This document shows positions 8,295 through 16,730 of a stretch of DNA of 48,603 nucleotides, piece by piece. The stretch covers positions 1-48,603 of the forward strand of contig JAZNIY010000022.1 in NCBI GenBank assembly GCA_045577735.1, written 5' to 3'. This DNA is from Stercoripulliclostridium_A sp045577735 (GTDB lineage Bacteria > Bacillota > Clostridia > Christensenellales > DTU072). A model generated the notes under the pieces. It was not told the origin of the DNA. It saw only the letters and a program-made list of their open reading frames with translations, and did not search any database. Every line of letters begins with the position of its first letter. The stretch's first letter is position 1. The position numbers and the translations under genes were made by a program.

Positions 8295-11111
8295 GTGAAA
8301 AACAAAGTTAGATTTTTTACCATACTTCTCACCATACTGCTGGTGTCCGTCGTGGCGCTTGCAGTAATTAGCTGTGACAATGGCTCCAGTGGTGGCGGTA
8401 AGACCGAAATCCTACCTACCTTAACAAAAGTTAAGGTAATTCCTGATATTTACGGTCATAACGGCGACGAGGAAAGCGACGTCTGCCTCACCCTTAACGG
8501 GGGAGTAGTGGAAAAGTTTAGCTTGGAAATCACCATATCCAACCCCGACAAAAACGAAATTGTTTCCTTTAATTACAACGATATCGTCTACTCTGCCGAC
8601 CGATTTTCTATAGATAGTACGCCCTCGGTAATTTACGTTAACAACCTTACTGCTCCCGTAAAAGAGGGCGAGTTCGAAATTAAAATTGACGAAATTATCT
8701 ACGTGCCCAAAAAGGGTGGGACTGCAAAGATATTTGACCTTGAGGGTAACGTTAAGAAGGTAAAAATTCAGCCCACGTTTACCCTAACCCTTGACTACTC
8801 CAGCGCAAACCTACAAGAGGGTGAAGAGCCTGTTAAGGAGTTAGAAAATGATTTTATGGCACACTTTAACTTGCCCCCATCAAGCGATATGAACGACTCC
8901 GAAACCAACGATATAACCAAACACGTATATGGTTGGAATGGGTATATTTTTGATGGTTGGTATACCGAAAAGGACGGAAAGGGTACCAAATACAACAACC
9001 TTGACGCATATTCCCTTTACAAAGACGTTACCTTATACGCGCACTATGCACGCGCCTTTAAGTACACTAAGGGGGAAACGGAAATTACCATAACCGGGCT
9101 AACCAAGGAAGGTCTTAACACCTCTTTTAATGTGGATATACCCTCGGAAATAGAGGGGCTTCCCGTAAGGAAGATTAGTGCCCAAGCCTTTGCCGGTGCT
9201 TGCACGGGTAAGACGGTTATTTTGCCCCAAACTATGGTGGAAATTGGGGACTATGCCTTTGCTAACTGCACGGGGCTTAAAATAGACCTGGGCTCCACGG
9301 AAAAGATAGGGGACATGGCGTTTTCCAACTGTGGTCAAATGGTGCTTGGCAAAGATGGGTTATTCCTACTGGGGGAAGCAAGCCTACCCGCCACCTTAAA
9401 GGAAATTGGGGAGAGTGCATTCCGTGGTTGCTCTTGGCTTACTCGCTCCAAAAATCCCTATCGTGACGGCATGTTTAGACCCGAAGACCCCACCCTTATG
9501 CTCCCGGCAAGCCTAGAAAAAATAGGGGATTACGCCTTCCTGGAAAGTGGCTTCCACGCAGTATATTTCCACGCCGACTCCAATATAACTCAAGAAAATT
9601 TCGGCATAGGCGTATTTGAGGGTAGTAAGAAATTGAGCGCTATATACACAAGCTACGCTCACACCACCTCCGGCCCACAAATTACCACCTCCGGTAAGAG
9701 TGGCATAGAGGTCATTCCCAAAAATACCTTCTACAACTGCACCGCCCTTAAAAACTCCCTTTCATCCATTACCATTAAGCTGAACGAGGGCATTAAGAGC
9801 ATTGGCGAGCTTGCCTTTGCTTCTTCAAGTACGGGTATGACGGAGTTAACCTATATCACCTTCCCCGACTCGCTAGAGGAAATCGGTGTGCAAGCATTCG
9901 CAAATACGGCACTAAACCGAGTGGAATTCAAAAAGACCAGTAACCTTAAAACCCTGGGCGATTACTGCTTTGAAAACTCCGATTTTGAAGAAATTAGCAT
10001 ATATAGCCTAACTACCTACGGCAAATCTCCCTTCTGGGGAAATACCAACATAAAGGCCATAAACCTACTTTGCTACAACGTACCCACCTACGTTGCACCC
10101 ACCTTGCTGGAGGGTGGCACGGGACTAACTCGCAAAACCAAATACTACGTAAGGAGTGGCTTGCTTAACGCCTACAGAAGTAAAACCAGCTCTTGGGCCA
10201 GTGACGATACCCAAGATTACATTTGCTCCTACGATCACATTGCTACCGATACTTCCGGCCTAAAGCTTTGCTTCGAGCCCATAAACGCAGTAACGGGAGA
10301 GCTTGACCCGGAGTCTACGGACGTTCGTATTACCTCGATTTTCGACACTTCTAGGGAAATTCGGGTACCCAAAGAGATATATTTTAACGACGTATACTAC
10401 AACGTAGTATCGGTGGGCAAATATTTTGTTCACGACCAAATTACCAAGGTTAGACTGCCTCACACCCTCGTGAGAATTGAGGAGCGCGCCTTCTACACTT
10501 GCAAGACACTCTACGAGTGTTTGTGGGTGAATGCCTCGGGCAACGACCTAACTAGGGACAAAAACAAAGACGTATCCTTGACCTATATTGGAGCAAACGC
10601 ATTTAATAATACGGCACTAACTTACTTCTATTCCAACACCAAATTGGAGGTCATAGGGGAGCAGGCATTCCACAACTGCCCCAACCTTAAAAACGTTGTG
10701 CTCGACAACTGCACCCAGCTTGATATTATGGCATCGGCTTTCTCGCAAAGTGGCATAGAGTATCTTGCAATCGGCTTCAACGTGGAGCGCATATACAACG
10801 CCGTGTTCCAAGGCAACGATAAACTAAACGTCGTACTCATAAGACTGGAAAATCTACCCTTTGCCGGTCAAGACAAATATGGCAACGATGAATATCCCTT
10901 GTTCTCGCCCTTGGGCTATTGCCCCAACATCAGTAAGGTATATCTCTTTAGCAACAATGCGCTGAATAATTTTACCGCTTCCAGGACACCCAACGGACAA
11001 AATAACGTTTGGGCGAATATCAAAGACGTGAGTGGAAATTCAAAGTATGAGATATATTCTGGTAGTAGTGGGGGTGGATGGGAGGATGCCCTCGACCACT
11101 ACAACCTATAG
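8295..11111 (+). CDS. BspA-type leucine-rich-repeat lipoprotein with InlB-type repeat
   Basis: This 938-residue lipoprotein has a lipobox, LAVISC, with Cys27 as the predicted lipidated residue. An N-terminal beta domain is followed by a Listeria-Bacteroides (InlB B) repeat around residues 210-255 (FDGWYTEKDGKGTKY, then VTLYAHYA). Two blocks of BspA/LRR_5 repeats follow, recognised by units such as IGDYAFANCTGLK, IGESAFRGCSWL and IGEQAFHNCPNLK. Between the blocks is a non-LRR segment near residues 620-690. The start is GTG, with AGGGGG eight bases upstream and no better ATG. It is the last gene of the operon after the flippase-like protein and the giant MBG protein. I infer a surface binding protein partnering the MBG protein. 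The TAG stop is followed with no gap by PAL element 3. Confidence 0.9.
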   Translation: MKNKVRFFTILLTILLVSVVALAVISCDNGSSGGGKTEILPTLTKVKVIPDIYGHNGDEESDVCLTLNGGVVEKFSLEITISNPDKNEIVSFNYNDIVYSADRFSIDSTPSVIYVNNLTAPVKEGEFEIKIDEIIYVPKKGGTAKIFDLEGNVKKVKIQPTFTLTLDYSSANLQEGEEPVKELENDFMAHFNLPPSSDMNDSETNDITKHVYGWNGYIFDGWYTEKDGKGTKYNNLDAYSLYKDVTLYAHYARAFKYTKGETEITITGLTKEGLNTSFNVDIPSEIEGLPVRKISAQAFAGACTGKTVILPQTMVEIGDYAFANCTGLKIDLGSTEKIGDMAFSNCGQMVLGKDGLFLLGEASLPATLKEIGESAFRGCSWLTRSKNPYRDGMFRPEDPTLMLPASLEKIGDYAFLESGFHAVYFHADSNITQENFGIGVFEGSKKLSAIYTSYAHTTSGPQITTSGKSGIEVIPKNTFYNCTALKNSLSSITIKLNEGIKSIGELAFASSSTGMTELTYITFPDSLEEIGVQAFANTALNRVEFKKTSNLKTLGDYCFENSDFEEISIYSLTTYGKSPFWGNTNIKAINLLCYNVPTYVAPTLLEGGTGLTRKTKYYVRSGLLNAYRSKTSSWASDDTQDYICSYDHIATDTSGLKLCFEPINAVTGELDPESTDVRITSIFDTSREIRVPKEIYFNDVYYNVVSVGKYFVHDQITKVRLPHTLVRIEERAFYTCKTLYECLWVNASGNDLTRDKNKDVSLTYIGANAFNNTALTYFYSNTKLEVIGEQAFHNCPNLKNVVLDNCTQLDIMASAFSQSGIEYLAIGFNVERIYNAVFQGNDKLNVVLIRLENLPFAGQDKYGNDEYPLFSPLGYCPNISKVYLFSNNALNNFTASRTPNGQNNVWANIKDVSGNSKYEIYSGSSGGGWEDALDHYNL

Positions 11112-11240
11112 TAAAAACGCGTTATTTTAGCGCTATTCTTTGAAAAAGTAAAAGAAGTTATCGGGGCGCAGTACGTCAGTACAGCAACCCCTCAACTTTT
11201 TTATTTTCCTTCGACTAGCATCTAAACTAACGCGTTTTTA
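11112..11240 (+). repeat. PAL element 3, complete, core A, TAAAAACGCG arms
   Basis: This 129 bp imperfect palindrome has outer arms TAAAAACGCGTTA and TAACGCGTTTTTA and a centre of GTAC, GTCA, GTAC. It starts on the base after the stop codon of the LRR lipoprotein. The copy at 32777-32906 differs at only two positions outside the centre, while the centre itself differs (GTCA against GCTAA). Confidence 0.9.
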
Positions 11241-11409
11241 AGAGGCTAGTCAATGGTGAGAACAAACTCAAACTTTTCCTTGTGAGCGCAACGCAGTGGA
11301 GTGAAGCCGTTCCGCGTTCCGCGCTCCGCACTCCGCGCTTAACAACATCCAAAAAACGAAGTCTACTGAGGTCTAAAACCGGTGCGAGTAAATTCAAACT
11401 GAATAACAA
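11241..11409 (+). repeat. Linker plus short CCGC block
   Basis: This starts with a linker (AGAGGCTAG ... AACAAACTCAAAC). A block beginning CCTTGTGAGCGCAACG follows and runs into short tandem units of the type TTCCGCG and CTCCGCA. It ends in ACATCCAAAAAACGAAGTCTA, a PAL right arm, and then a second linker (GGTGCGAGTAAATTCAAACT). The same order of modules recurs at 39967-40439 and 17607-17999. No gene is seen. Confidence 0.7.
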
Positions 11410-11526
11410 GGTTTTTTGGCGACCTGTCTAGGAAAAGCAACACCTTCCTCGGTCATTTACGCCTAGTAAACTCCCGTCGGTCGGTAACGCTTTTCCGTCA
11501 CATCTCATCTAAAAACCAAAGTCTAT
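11410..11526 (+). repeat. PAL element, core B (GGCGACCTGTCTAGG subtype)
   Basis: It begins GGTTTTTTGGCGACC and ends CAAAGTCTAT. The centre is TTTAC, GCCTA, GTAAA. Its interior is nearly the same as the element at 44104-44229, but there the centre is TGTAC, GCCTA, GTACA. The two changes are exactly base-paired. The outer left arm does not match the right arm here, so this copy may be a recombinant. Confidence 0.8.
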
Positions 11527-11629
11527 TAAAGTGCGGAACGCGGAACGGCTTCACTCCGTTACGCAAACAAGGATAATATCTATGATGAAAAGGGCATACT
11601 AGTACGTTCCATAAACATACTTAAGTCTA
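11527..11629 (-). repeat. Short reversed CCGC block and unassigned spacer
   Basis: AAGTGCGGAACGCGGAACGG to about 11576 is a reversed short CCGC block (compare 11290-11340). The following 53 bp contain nothing I recognise. Confidence 0.55.
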
Positions 11630-11756
11630 TAAAAACGCGCTAGTTTGGATGCTAGCCAAGGCAAAAGTAAAACCCCGAAGGGTTGCTGTACTGACGTACT
11701 GCGCCCTGACGGGGTTTTGGTTTTAACGTGGGATGGCGCCAAAATAGCGCGTTTTA
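11630..11756 (-). repeat. PAL element, complete, core A; supplies a stop codon
   Basis: The outer arms are TAAAAACGCGC and GCGCGTTTTA, and the centre is GTAC, TGAC, GTAC. The last three bases (11754-11756) are the TAA stop of the minus-strand ferritin-like gene. The GCG end is the end touching that stop. Confidence 0.88.
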
Positions 11757-13007
11757 TTTGGTTGCGCCGGGACACCTCCCCACCGAGGTATTATCACAAG
11801 TGCGCGAGCGCAATTCCTTTATTGGATTAGGTGCAATATTAAACCTATAATCCTTACCATAGTTGCGTATATGGGTGCCAATAACACAATGTGAGGGTAC
11901 CTGAGAGGTGGGTTCATTGAGTTCACGTTGATAGGCGAAGAAGTCTGCGTCAGGGGAGAGATTTTCCACTCTTTCATAGTCCTCTTGTAGGGAGGTGAAC
12001 TGTACCGTTTCCGAAAGAATTTCCCTTACGTAGTCCACGTTTTCGTGTAGGCTGAGAGGGGCCGGAAATTCGCCGTCGGGTATTACTTGCTCACGCTCCT
12101 TGCCCTCGTATTTTTGTAACAATTCTACTGCCTTGTGTAGATGTGCAATCTCCATTTCCAGGTTGCGTAGCCACAACTTTTTAATATAGGCGTTGGTTTC
12201 CGTTTTGTAGCAAGACCAATACAAATAGCACTCGGTATATTCGTGCCATAGTAACATTTCCAGCCAAGTTGCATTGGGATCTTGTAGCGCGCCGTAATGG
12301 GTGACGTGCTCCTCTTCTACTCGGCCTATCTCTTGGTATAGCTTGCGAGCAAGATCGTTGGTGCCAAAGGTCGCAACGTTCATATAGTAGTTCATCGTTT
12401 GTTGCTCGGCTCCCGTAATTATTAGCGTGGTTAGCACGGTGAAGGGGTCGGCAGTCTTACTATTAATGGGCCTTCTTACGTTATCAACGGGGTATCGGTG
12501 GTGGGCAACAGTGGGGCGCGCCGGCATAATTTCGGTATATCTGCCAACCAGCCTTTCTGCTATTATACCTTCTTCCATTTCTAACTGATTTGCATATCTG
12601 TAAAGGTGGTCGAAGTCCTCGAGTAATGCAAAATCAAGCGCCTTTTTGACGTATTCGTCTTTGACTCGCTTGCCTAGTTCGGCAGTTAAATCCACAGCAA
12701 GTTGCTCGTATCCAATCGTGTGTTGGAGAGGGGTTTCCGAAATGGGCTTCAAAAGTGATATCTTAAGCTGTTGCTGTTTTTCTATGTTGCGCGTAAGTGC
12801 AAGCTCGCGCCTAAGATCCATATTGTCGGTGTGGCGTTGAAAGTTATGGCTAAACCAGTTCGCTTCAAACTCCGTTCCATTCATTAGAATTATGCGCGTT
12901 TTGGTATAGGGATCGACTTCCCTCGGGTTATACTGGCGTGGATACTGCGTGCGCCAATTTTCCAAGCTTTCTGCTAGTTTAATAGGTTTTTCATTAAATG
13001 GGTTCAT
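11754..13007 (-). CDS. Ferritin-like (diiron-carboxylate fold) protein
   Basis: This 417-residue, mostly helical protein has carboxylate/histidine motifs typical of ferritin-like four-helix bundles: EEEH in VEEEHVTHY, EIAH in LEMEIAHLH, and a DFDH motif in LLEDFDHLYRY. There is no signal peptide, so it is cytoplasmic. It is much longer than classical ferritin (about 170 residues) and resembles large uncharacterised ferritin-like proteins of anaerobes. Iron or manganese storage, or peroxide handling, is plausible but unproven. The start is supported by AGGAGG seven bases upstream. The C-terminal tail is Cys-containing (CDNTSVGRCPG) and runs straight into a PAL element that provides the TAA stop, so the original 3' end may have been replaced. 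Confidence 0.65.
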   Translation of the reverse strand: MNPFNEKPIKLAESLENWRTQYPRQYNPREVDPYTKTRIILMNGTEFEANWFSHNFQRHTDNMDLRRELALTRNIEKQQQLKISLLKPISETPLQHTIGYEQLAVDLTAELGKRVKDEYVKKALDFALLEDFDHLYRYANQLEMEEGIIAERLVGRYTEIMPARPTVAHHRYPVDNVRRPINSKTADPFTVLTTLIITGAEQQTMNYYMNVATFGTNDLARKLYQEIGRVEEEHVTHYGALQDPNATWLEMLLWHEYTECYLYWSCYKTETNAYIKKLWLRNLEMEIAHLHKAVELLQKYEGKEREQVIPDGEFPAPLSLHENVDYVREILSETVQFTSLQEDYERVENLSPDADFFAYQRELNEPTSQVPSHCVIGTHIRNYGKDYRFNIAPNPIKELRSRTCDNTSVGRCPGATK

Positions 13008-13042
13008 AATTTTACCTCCTTGATAAACGTCTTTCTTTAATT

Positions 13043-13048
13043 ATTATA
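13043..13048 (-). promoter_or_regulatory. Possible -10 box of the ferritin-like gene
   Basis: The minus strand reads TATAAT here, 36 bases upstream of the start codon. I find no convincing -35 box at 16-18 nt, so the assignment is tentative. Confidence 0.35.
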
Positions 13049-13071
13049 TGTTTCGAGAAGGTTTAAACGCT

Positions 13072-13199
13072 AAAAAACTTTGTATTTTGGCGAATTGCTT
13101 TGTCAAAGGCAAATTTTCTCAAGGCGCAGTAGGTCAACTACAGCAACCTTTCTAAAATTTGCCTTTTCCTCGCACTTCATCCAAACTACAAAGTTTTTT
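13072..13199 (+). repeat. PAL element, complete, core A, AAAAAACTTTGT arms
   Basis: The outer arms are AAAAAACTTTGTA and TACAAAGTTTTTT. The centre is GTAG, GTCAA, CTAC, where other A cores have GTAC and GTAC. This is a paired change that keeps the stem. The GCG end faces the 5' end of the ferritin-like gene. Confidence 0.88.
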
Positions 13200-13280
13200 T
13201 GTGGTCTAACATTAGAGCGAAACAACTCAAACTGAACAATAAGGTTTTCCGTCCTCTTTTATCTAAAAAACAAAGTCTAT
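13200..13280 (+). repeat. Linker and deleted PAL remnant
   Basis: A linker (GGTCTAACATTAGAGCG) is followed by AAGGTTTTCCGTCCTC and a right arm ending CAAAGTCTAT at 13280. This looks like a PAL element that lost its middle. A nearly identical remnant lies at 32716-32757. Confidence 0.6.
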
Positions 13281-13495
13281 TAAAGCGCGGAATGCGGAGC
13301 GCGGAGTGCAGTAGTTTGCGTAGCAAACCTGATGAGTAAACCGAACAACTTGTAGTAGCACAACACTTAGTGATAGCCACGTAGCCTTTGAGTTAACCAA
13401 AGTAACTGCGAATTGTTCGACCTCATTTCGCTTACGCTTCACTCACAAGGAATAATTTTAGTTTTTTTCTTATTTTTACCTGTGTTAAGCCTCTG
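13281..13495 (-). repeat. Long CCGC-family block, reversed copy
   Basis: This is one of three long copies (the others are at 16472-16699 and 32941-33170, opposite orientation). Shared landmarks are GTTTGCGTAGCAAAC, which can form a hairpin, then CCTGATGAGTAAA, CGTAGCC/CGTGGCTATCAC, GTAACTGCGAATTGTTCG and TCACAAGGAATAA. The outer part is CCTGTGTTAAGCCTCTG. It lies exactly between two PAL arms. Confidence 0.75.
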
Positions 13496-13621
13496 ATAGA
13501 CTTTGGTTTTTGGATGAGATACGAACAAAAGAAAATCTCCCAAGGGGAGTGTACTAGGCGTACATGACCCGTAGGGAGATTTTTAGTTTTGTGAAGTATG
13601 TCGCCAAAAAACAAAGTCTAT
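13496..13621 (-). repeat. PAL element, complete, core B
   Basis: This 126 bp element has arms ATAGACTTTGG and CAAAGTCTAT and a centre TGTAC, TAGGC, GTACA. Here the inner arms are intact: AAAATCTCCCAAGGGGAG on the left and GGGAGATTTTT on the right. Confidence 0.88.
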
Positions 13622-13704
13622 CCCAAGGGGAGTTTACTTAGCGTACATGACCGAGGAGGGATTTTGTCTTTTGTGAAGTTGTTCGCTAAAATAACGTGGT
13701 TTTA
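13622..13704 (-). repeat. PAL half element, core B; supplies the groEL stop codon
   Basis: It is fused to the previous element at CCCAAGGGGAG, with the B core TTTAC, TTAGC, GTACA, and ends CGCTAAAATAACGTGGTTTTA. The last three bases are the TAA stop of groEL on the minus strand. The terminal sequence resembles the TAAAAACGCGTTATTTTAG arm. Confidence 0.75.
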
Positions 13705-15321
13705 GTACATGTCGTTGGGCATAGAAGCTACAGGCGCCGGAGGTTCCGGAATATCTGCTACCAAGCTTTCCGTAGTTAGTAGGGTACTTGCTACGCTACT
13801 TGCATTTTGAAGGGCAGAACGAGTTACCTTGGTAGGATCGATTATGCCACACTCCAACATGTCGCAGTATTCGTCGGTAAGAGCATTGTAACCATAGGTT
13901 ACCTTTCCTGCGTGCATAATATTATTTATTACTACACCACCGTCTACGCCACAGTTTTCGGCAATTTGTCTGATGGGTGCTTCGAGGGCTTTAATAACGA
14001 TGTTAGCACCCGTCTTGTAGTCGCCACTAAGGTCTTTGGTTGCTTCCTTAACTGCGTTAATAACGCTTAGGAGTGCTATGCCACCACCAGGAACAATACC
14101 TTCTTCAACTGCTGCGCGAGTAGCACTTAGGGCATCCTCAATGCGCATTTTGGTTTCCTTCATTTCGATTTCCGTTGCAGCGCCAACGTTAATAACAGCT
14201 ACGCCACCACTAAGTTTTGCAAGTCTTTCTTGTAACTTTTCACGGTCGTAATCGGAAGTTGATGCGCTAATTTGGGTTTTGATAACGTTAATTCTTGCAC
14301 TAATTTGTGCCTCGTCACCGGCACCGCCAACAATGGTGGTGTTGTCCTTGTCGCTCTTAACGAGCCTTGCTCTACCAAGTTGGTACAAGGACACGTCTTT
14401 TAGTTCCATACCAACTTCGCTACTAATAACTTGACCACCGGTTAGAATTGCAATATCTTCTAGCATTGCCTTACGTCTGTCACCAAAGCCGGGAGCCTTT
14501 ACTGCAAGAACGTTTATAACGCCCTTAAGCTTGTTAAGTACGAGTGCCGTCAATGCTTCACCTTCGATATCATCGGCAATGATTACGAGCTTGAGGCCGT
14601 TTTTCATTACTTGTTCGAGTAGGGGAAGTATCTCTTGGAGAGAGGATATCTTTTTGTCGGTAATTAGGATAACGGGGTTATCGATGACTGCTTCCATCTT
14701 ATCGGGGTTGGTTGCAAGATATGCACTAGCATATCCACGATCAAATTGCATACCTTCCACAACGACTAGTTCGGTGGTCATGCTCTTGCCCTCGTCAACG
14801 GTGATAACGCCGTCTTTGCCCACCTTTTCCATAGCGTCGGAAATGAGCTTGCCTACGTTTTCGTCACCTGCAGAAATGGATGCTACGGAAGCGATTTGTG
14901 CCTTGCTCTCTACGGTCTTGGAAATGGCCTTTAGAGCCTCGGAAGCCTTCTCGGTAGCAATGGTGATACCCTTACGGAGTAGCATGGGATTTGCGCCTGC
15001 TGCAACGTTCTTTAGGCCTTCACGAATGATTGCTTGGGCTAGTACGCTTGCAGTAGTGGTGCCGTCACCTGCAACGTCATTGGTCTTTACGCTAACTTCC
15101 TTTATTAGTTGTGCGCCCATGTTTTCAAAGGGGTCTTTTAGTTCGATTTCTTTTGCAATGGTAACACCGTCGTTGGTGATTAGGGGAGCACCGTATTTTC
15201 TCTCCAAAACAACGTTTCTACCTTTGGGTCCAAGTGTAAGTTTAACGGTGTTTGCTAGGGTATTTACGCCGATTTCCAGCGCTTTTCTTGCTTCTTCGCC
15301 ATATTTGAATTGCTTTGCCAT
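13702..15321 (-). CDS. groEL: Chaperonin GroEL (60 kDa)
   Basis: This 539-residue group I chaperonin forms the tetradecameric folding chamber that works with GroES and ATP in the cytoplasm. Family motifs are present from end to end: TLGPKGRNVVLERKYGAP near residue 30-47, the ATP-binding GDGTTTASVLAQ near residue 85-96, and VEEGIVPGGGIALL near residue 403-416. The C terminus ends in a Pro/Met-rich tail (EPPAPVASMPNDMY) and lacks the usual GGM repeats. AAAGGAG precedes the ATG. It lies 15 bp downstream of groES in the same operon, under CIRCE control. Its TAA stop coincides with the end of a PAL half element. Confidence 0.98.
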   Translation of the reverse strand: MAKQFKYGEEARKALEIGVNTLANTVKLTLGPKGRNVVLERKYGAPLITNDGVTIAKEIELKDPFENMGAQLIKEVSVKTNDVAGDGTTTASVLAQAIIREGLKNVAAGANPMLLRKGITIATEKASEALKAISKTVESKAQIASVASISAGDENVGKLISDAMEKVGKDGVITVDEGKSMTTELVVVEGMQFDRGYASAYLATNPDKMEAVIDNPVILITDKKISSLQEILPLLEQVMKNGLKLVIIADDIEGEALTALVLNKLKGVINVLAVKAPGFGDRRKAMLEDIAILTGGQVISSEVGMELKDVSLYQLGRARLVKSDKDNTTIVGGAGDEAQISARINVIKTQISASTSDYDREKLQERLAKLSGGVAVINVGAATEIEMKETKMRIEDALSATRAAVEEGIVPGGGIALLSVINAVKEATKDLSGDYKTGANIVIKALEAPIRQIAENCGVDGGVVINNIMHAGKVTYGYNALTDEYCDMLECGIIDPTKVTRSALQNASSVASTLLTTESLVADIPEPPAPVASMPNDMY

Positions 15322-15336
15322 AATTTTCTCCTTTTA

Positions 15337-15621
15337 TTAAAGAACTTTTGCCAGAACGTCACTTTGACGGATGATAACGTAGTTTTCGCCATCAATTTTG
15401 TACTCGCTTCCCGCATATTTGCTGTAAAGAATGGTGTCTCCAACTTCAACGACCATTTTGATTTCTTTACCATCTATTATTCCACCCTCGCCAACGGCAA
15501 CAACCTTTGCCATTTGGGGCTTTTCTTGGGCAGACGTGGGAAGGAATAGACCGCTTGCAGTGGTTTCTTCGCTTTCAACGTGTTTGATTACTATCTTGTC
15601 AAATAAAGGTACTAATTTCAT
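15337..15621 (-). CDS. groES: Co-chaperonin GroES (10 kDa)
   Basis: This 94-residue protein forms the heptameric lid of GroEL. It begins MKLVPLFDKIVIK and has the mobile loop that contacts GroEL (ETTASGLFLPTSAQEKP, about residues 19-35). The VGEGGIIDGKEI and VGDTILYSKYAGSEYK motifs of the family follow. AGGAG lies five bases before the ATG. It is first in the groES-groEL operon. The leader of about 150 bases begins at a CIRCE operator, so HrcA-type heat-shock repression is expected. Confidence 0.98.
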   Translation of the reverse strand: MKLVPLFDKIVIKHVESEETTASGLFLPTSAQEKPQMAKVVAVGEGGIIDGKEIKMVVEVGDTILYSKYAGSEYKIDGENYVIIRQSDVLAKVL

Positions 15622-15744
15622 ATTTACTCCTATAAATATACTCGATTTTTTTTAACTATATTACTATACGCAAGGAAGGTTAAAATACCTTAAAAAATTT
15701 TTAACAATTTTTAGGGTGTAACCGTTTTTAGCCAACCTAACGTT

Positions 15745-15771
15745 TTAGCACTCTGGTTGTAAGATTGCTAA
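15745..15771. promoter_or_regulatory. CIRCE operator (HrcA binding site)
   Basis: TTAGCACTC, nine bases, then GATTGCTAA matches the CIRCE consensus with one mismatch (GATTGCTAA for GAGTGCTAA). It lies just downstream of the minus-strand -10 box, over the expected transcription start of groES-groEL. hrcA itself is not in this window. Confidence 0.93.
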
Positions 15772-15779
15772 CCAGGGGC

Positions 15780-15809
15780 ATTATATCATAGTGATACCCA
15801 CCATTGCAA
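15780..15809 (-). promoter_or_regulatory. groES-groEL promoter
   Basis: On the minus strand, TTGCAA (15804-15809) and TATAAT (15780-15785) are 18 nt apart. Transcription would begin near 15773, directly at the CIRCE element. Confidence 0.75.
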
Positions 15810-15850
15810 GCCCCTATGATAAAAAATATCAAATTTGTTGTTGAATTTTG

Positions 15851-15879
15851 TTGGTTAATATGATACCCTAGAATAAATT
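15851..15879 (+). promoter_or_regulatory. Possible promoter of the dCMP deaminase gene
   Basis: TTGGTT (15851-15856) and TAAATT (15874-15879) are 17 nt apart, 21 bases before the start codon. Both boxes deviate from consensus. Confidence 0.4.
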
Positions 15880-15900
15880 ATATTTATTAGTAGGTGAATT

Positions 15901-16350
15901 ATGGACAAATGGGACGTAAGATTTATGGAAATGACTAGACTTGTTTCCACTTGGTCAAGTTGCTTTAAGCCCAATCGTCAAGTGGGCGCAGTCGTAGTTA
16001 GAGATAAACGTATTTTAACTACGGGATATAACGGCGCACCGGCAGGCGTTCAAAGTTGCAAGGAGCGTGGCGAATGTCTACGCGAAAAGTTGGGAATAGC
16101 TTCCGGCACCCGTCAAGAGATGTGTTACGCCACCCACGCCGAGCAAAATGCCATAATTCAAGCTGCAAAATTAGGTTTAACCTTGGAAGGCGCTACCCTC
16201 TATTGCACCCATCAACCATGCTCCATGTGTACGCGCATTATAATTAATAGTGGTATTAAGCACGTAGTATACGAGCAAGGGTATCCCGATCCCTTTAGTA
16301 TAGCACTATTTAACGAAGCAGGGATTATTCTCGAAAAATTTGGGGAGTAG
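15901..16350 (+). CDS. dCMP deaminase (ComEB family)
   Basis: This 149-residue zinc enzyme of the cytidine/deoxycytidylate deaminase superfamily converts dCMP to dUMP, feeding thymidylate synthesis. The catalytic HAEQNA motif supplies His79 and the proton-shuttling Glu81. PCSMC supplies Cys107 and Cys110 as zinc ligands. The TGYNGAPAG motif (about residues 41-49) is typical of dCMP deaminases, and the CKERGEC insertion with Cys53 and Cys59 may hold a second zinc. AGGTG lies four bases before the ATG. The gene is transcribed divergently from groES. Its TAG stop is formed by the first bases of a PAL element (GAGTAGACTTTG). Confidence 0.93.
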   Translation: MDKWDVRFMEMTRLVSTWSSCFKPNRQVGAVVVRDKRILTTGYNGAPAGVQSCKERGECLREKLGIASGTRQEMCYATHAEQNAIIQAAKLGLTLEGATLYCTHQPCSMCTRIIINSGIKHVVYEQGYPDPFSIALFNEAGIILEKFGE

Positions 16351-16471
16351 ACTTTGTTTTTTAGCGAAATAGTTAGAAAAGCAAAAAATTCACTCGGTCA
16401 TTTACGCTAAGTAAACTCCCATCGTGAATTTTTTGCTTTCCGTCCTCTTTCATCTAAAAACCAAAGTCTAT
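16348..16471 (+). repeat. PAL element, complete, core B; supplies a stop codon
   Basis: It begins TAGACTTTGTTTTTTAGCG, whose TAG is the stop of the dCMP deaminase, and ends CCAAAGTCTAT. The centre is TTTAC, GCTAA, GTAAA. Confidence 0.88.
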
Positions 16472-16699
16472 CAGAGGCTTAACACAGGTAAAAAAATAAA
16501 ATTATTCCTTGTGAACGTAGCAACGCGTAGTGAAGTCGAACAATTCGCAGTTACTTTAGTCAATCCAATAACTACGTGGCTATCACCAAGTGTTGTGGTA
16601 ACACAAGTTAATCGTTTTACTCATCAGGTTTGCTACGCAAACTACTGCGTTCCGCGCTCCGCGCTCCGCACTTAGTAACATCCAAAAAACAAAGTCTAT
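16472..16699 (+). repeat. Long CCGC-family block
   Basis: This starts CAGAGGCTTAACACAGGTAA and contains CCTTGTGAACGTAGC, GAACAATTCGCAGTTACTTT, GTGGCTATCACCAAGTG and the hairpin GTTTGCTACGCAAAC. It ends in three CTCCGC/TTCCGC units and the PAL-like end AAAAAACAAAGTCTAT. It is the forward counterpart of 13281-13495. No gene is seen. Confidence 0.78.
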
Positions 16700-16730
16700 C
16701 CATTTGGGTGGAAGAATAAACTAGTAATAT

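Noticed and set aside
11112..11240. PAL elements as simple rho-independent terminators
   Set aside because: The stems are long, mismatched and AT-rich at the ends, with no GC stem followed by a T run, and some copies lie inside what should be a co-transcribed phage operon. A role in 3'-end formation is still possible.
14531..15340. 269-codon plus-strand frame opposite groEL
   Set aside because: It is antisense to a highly conserved gene and its low-complexity Ser/Thr/Phe composition is that of a shadow frame.
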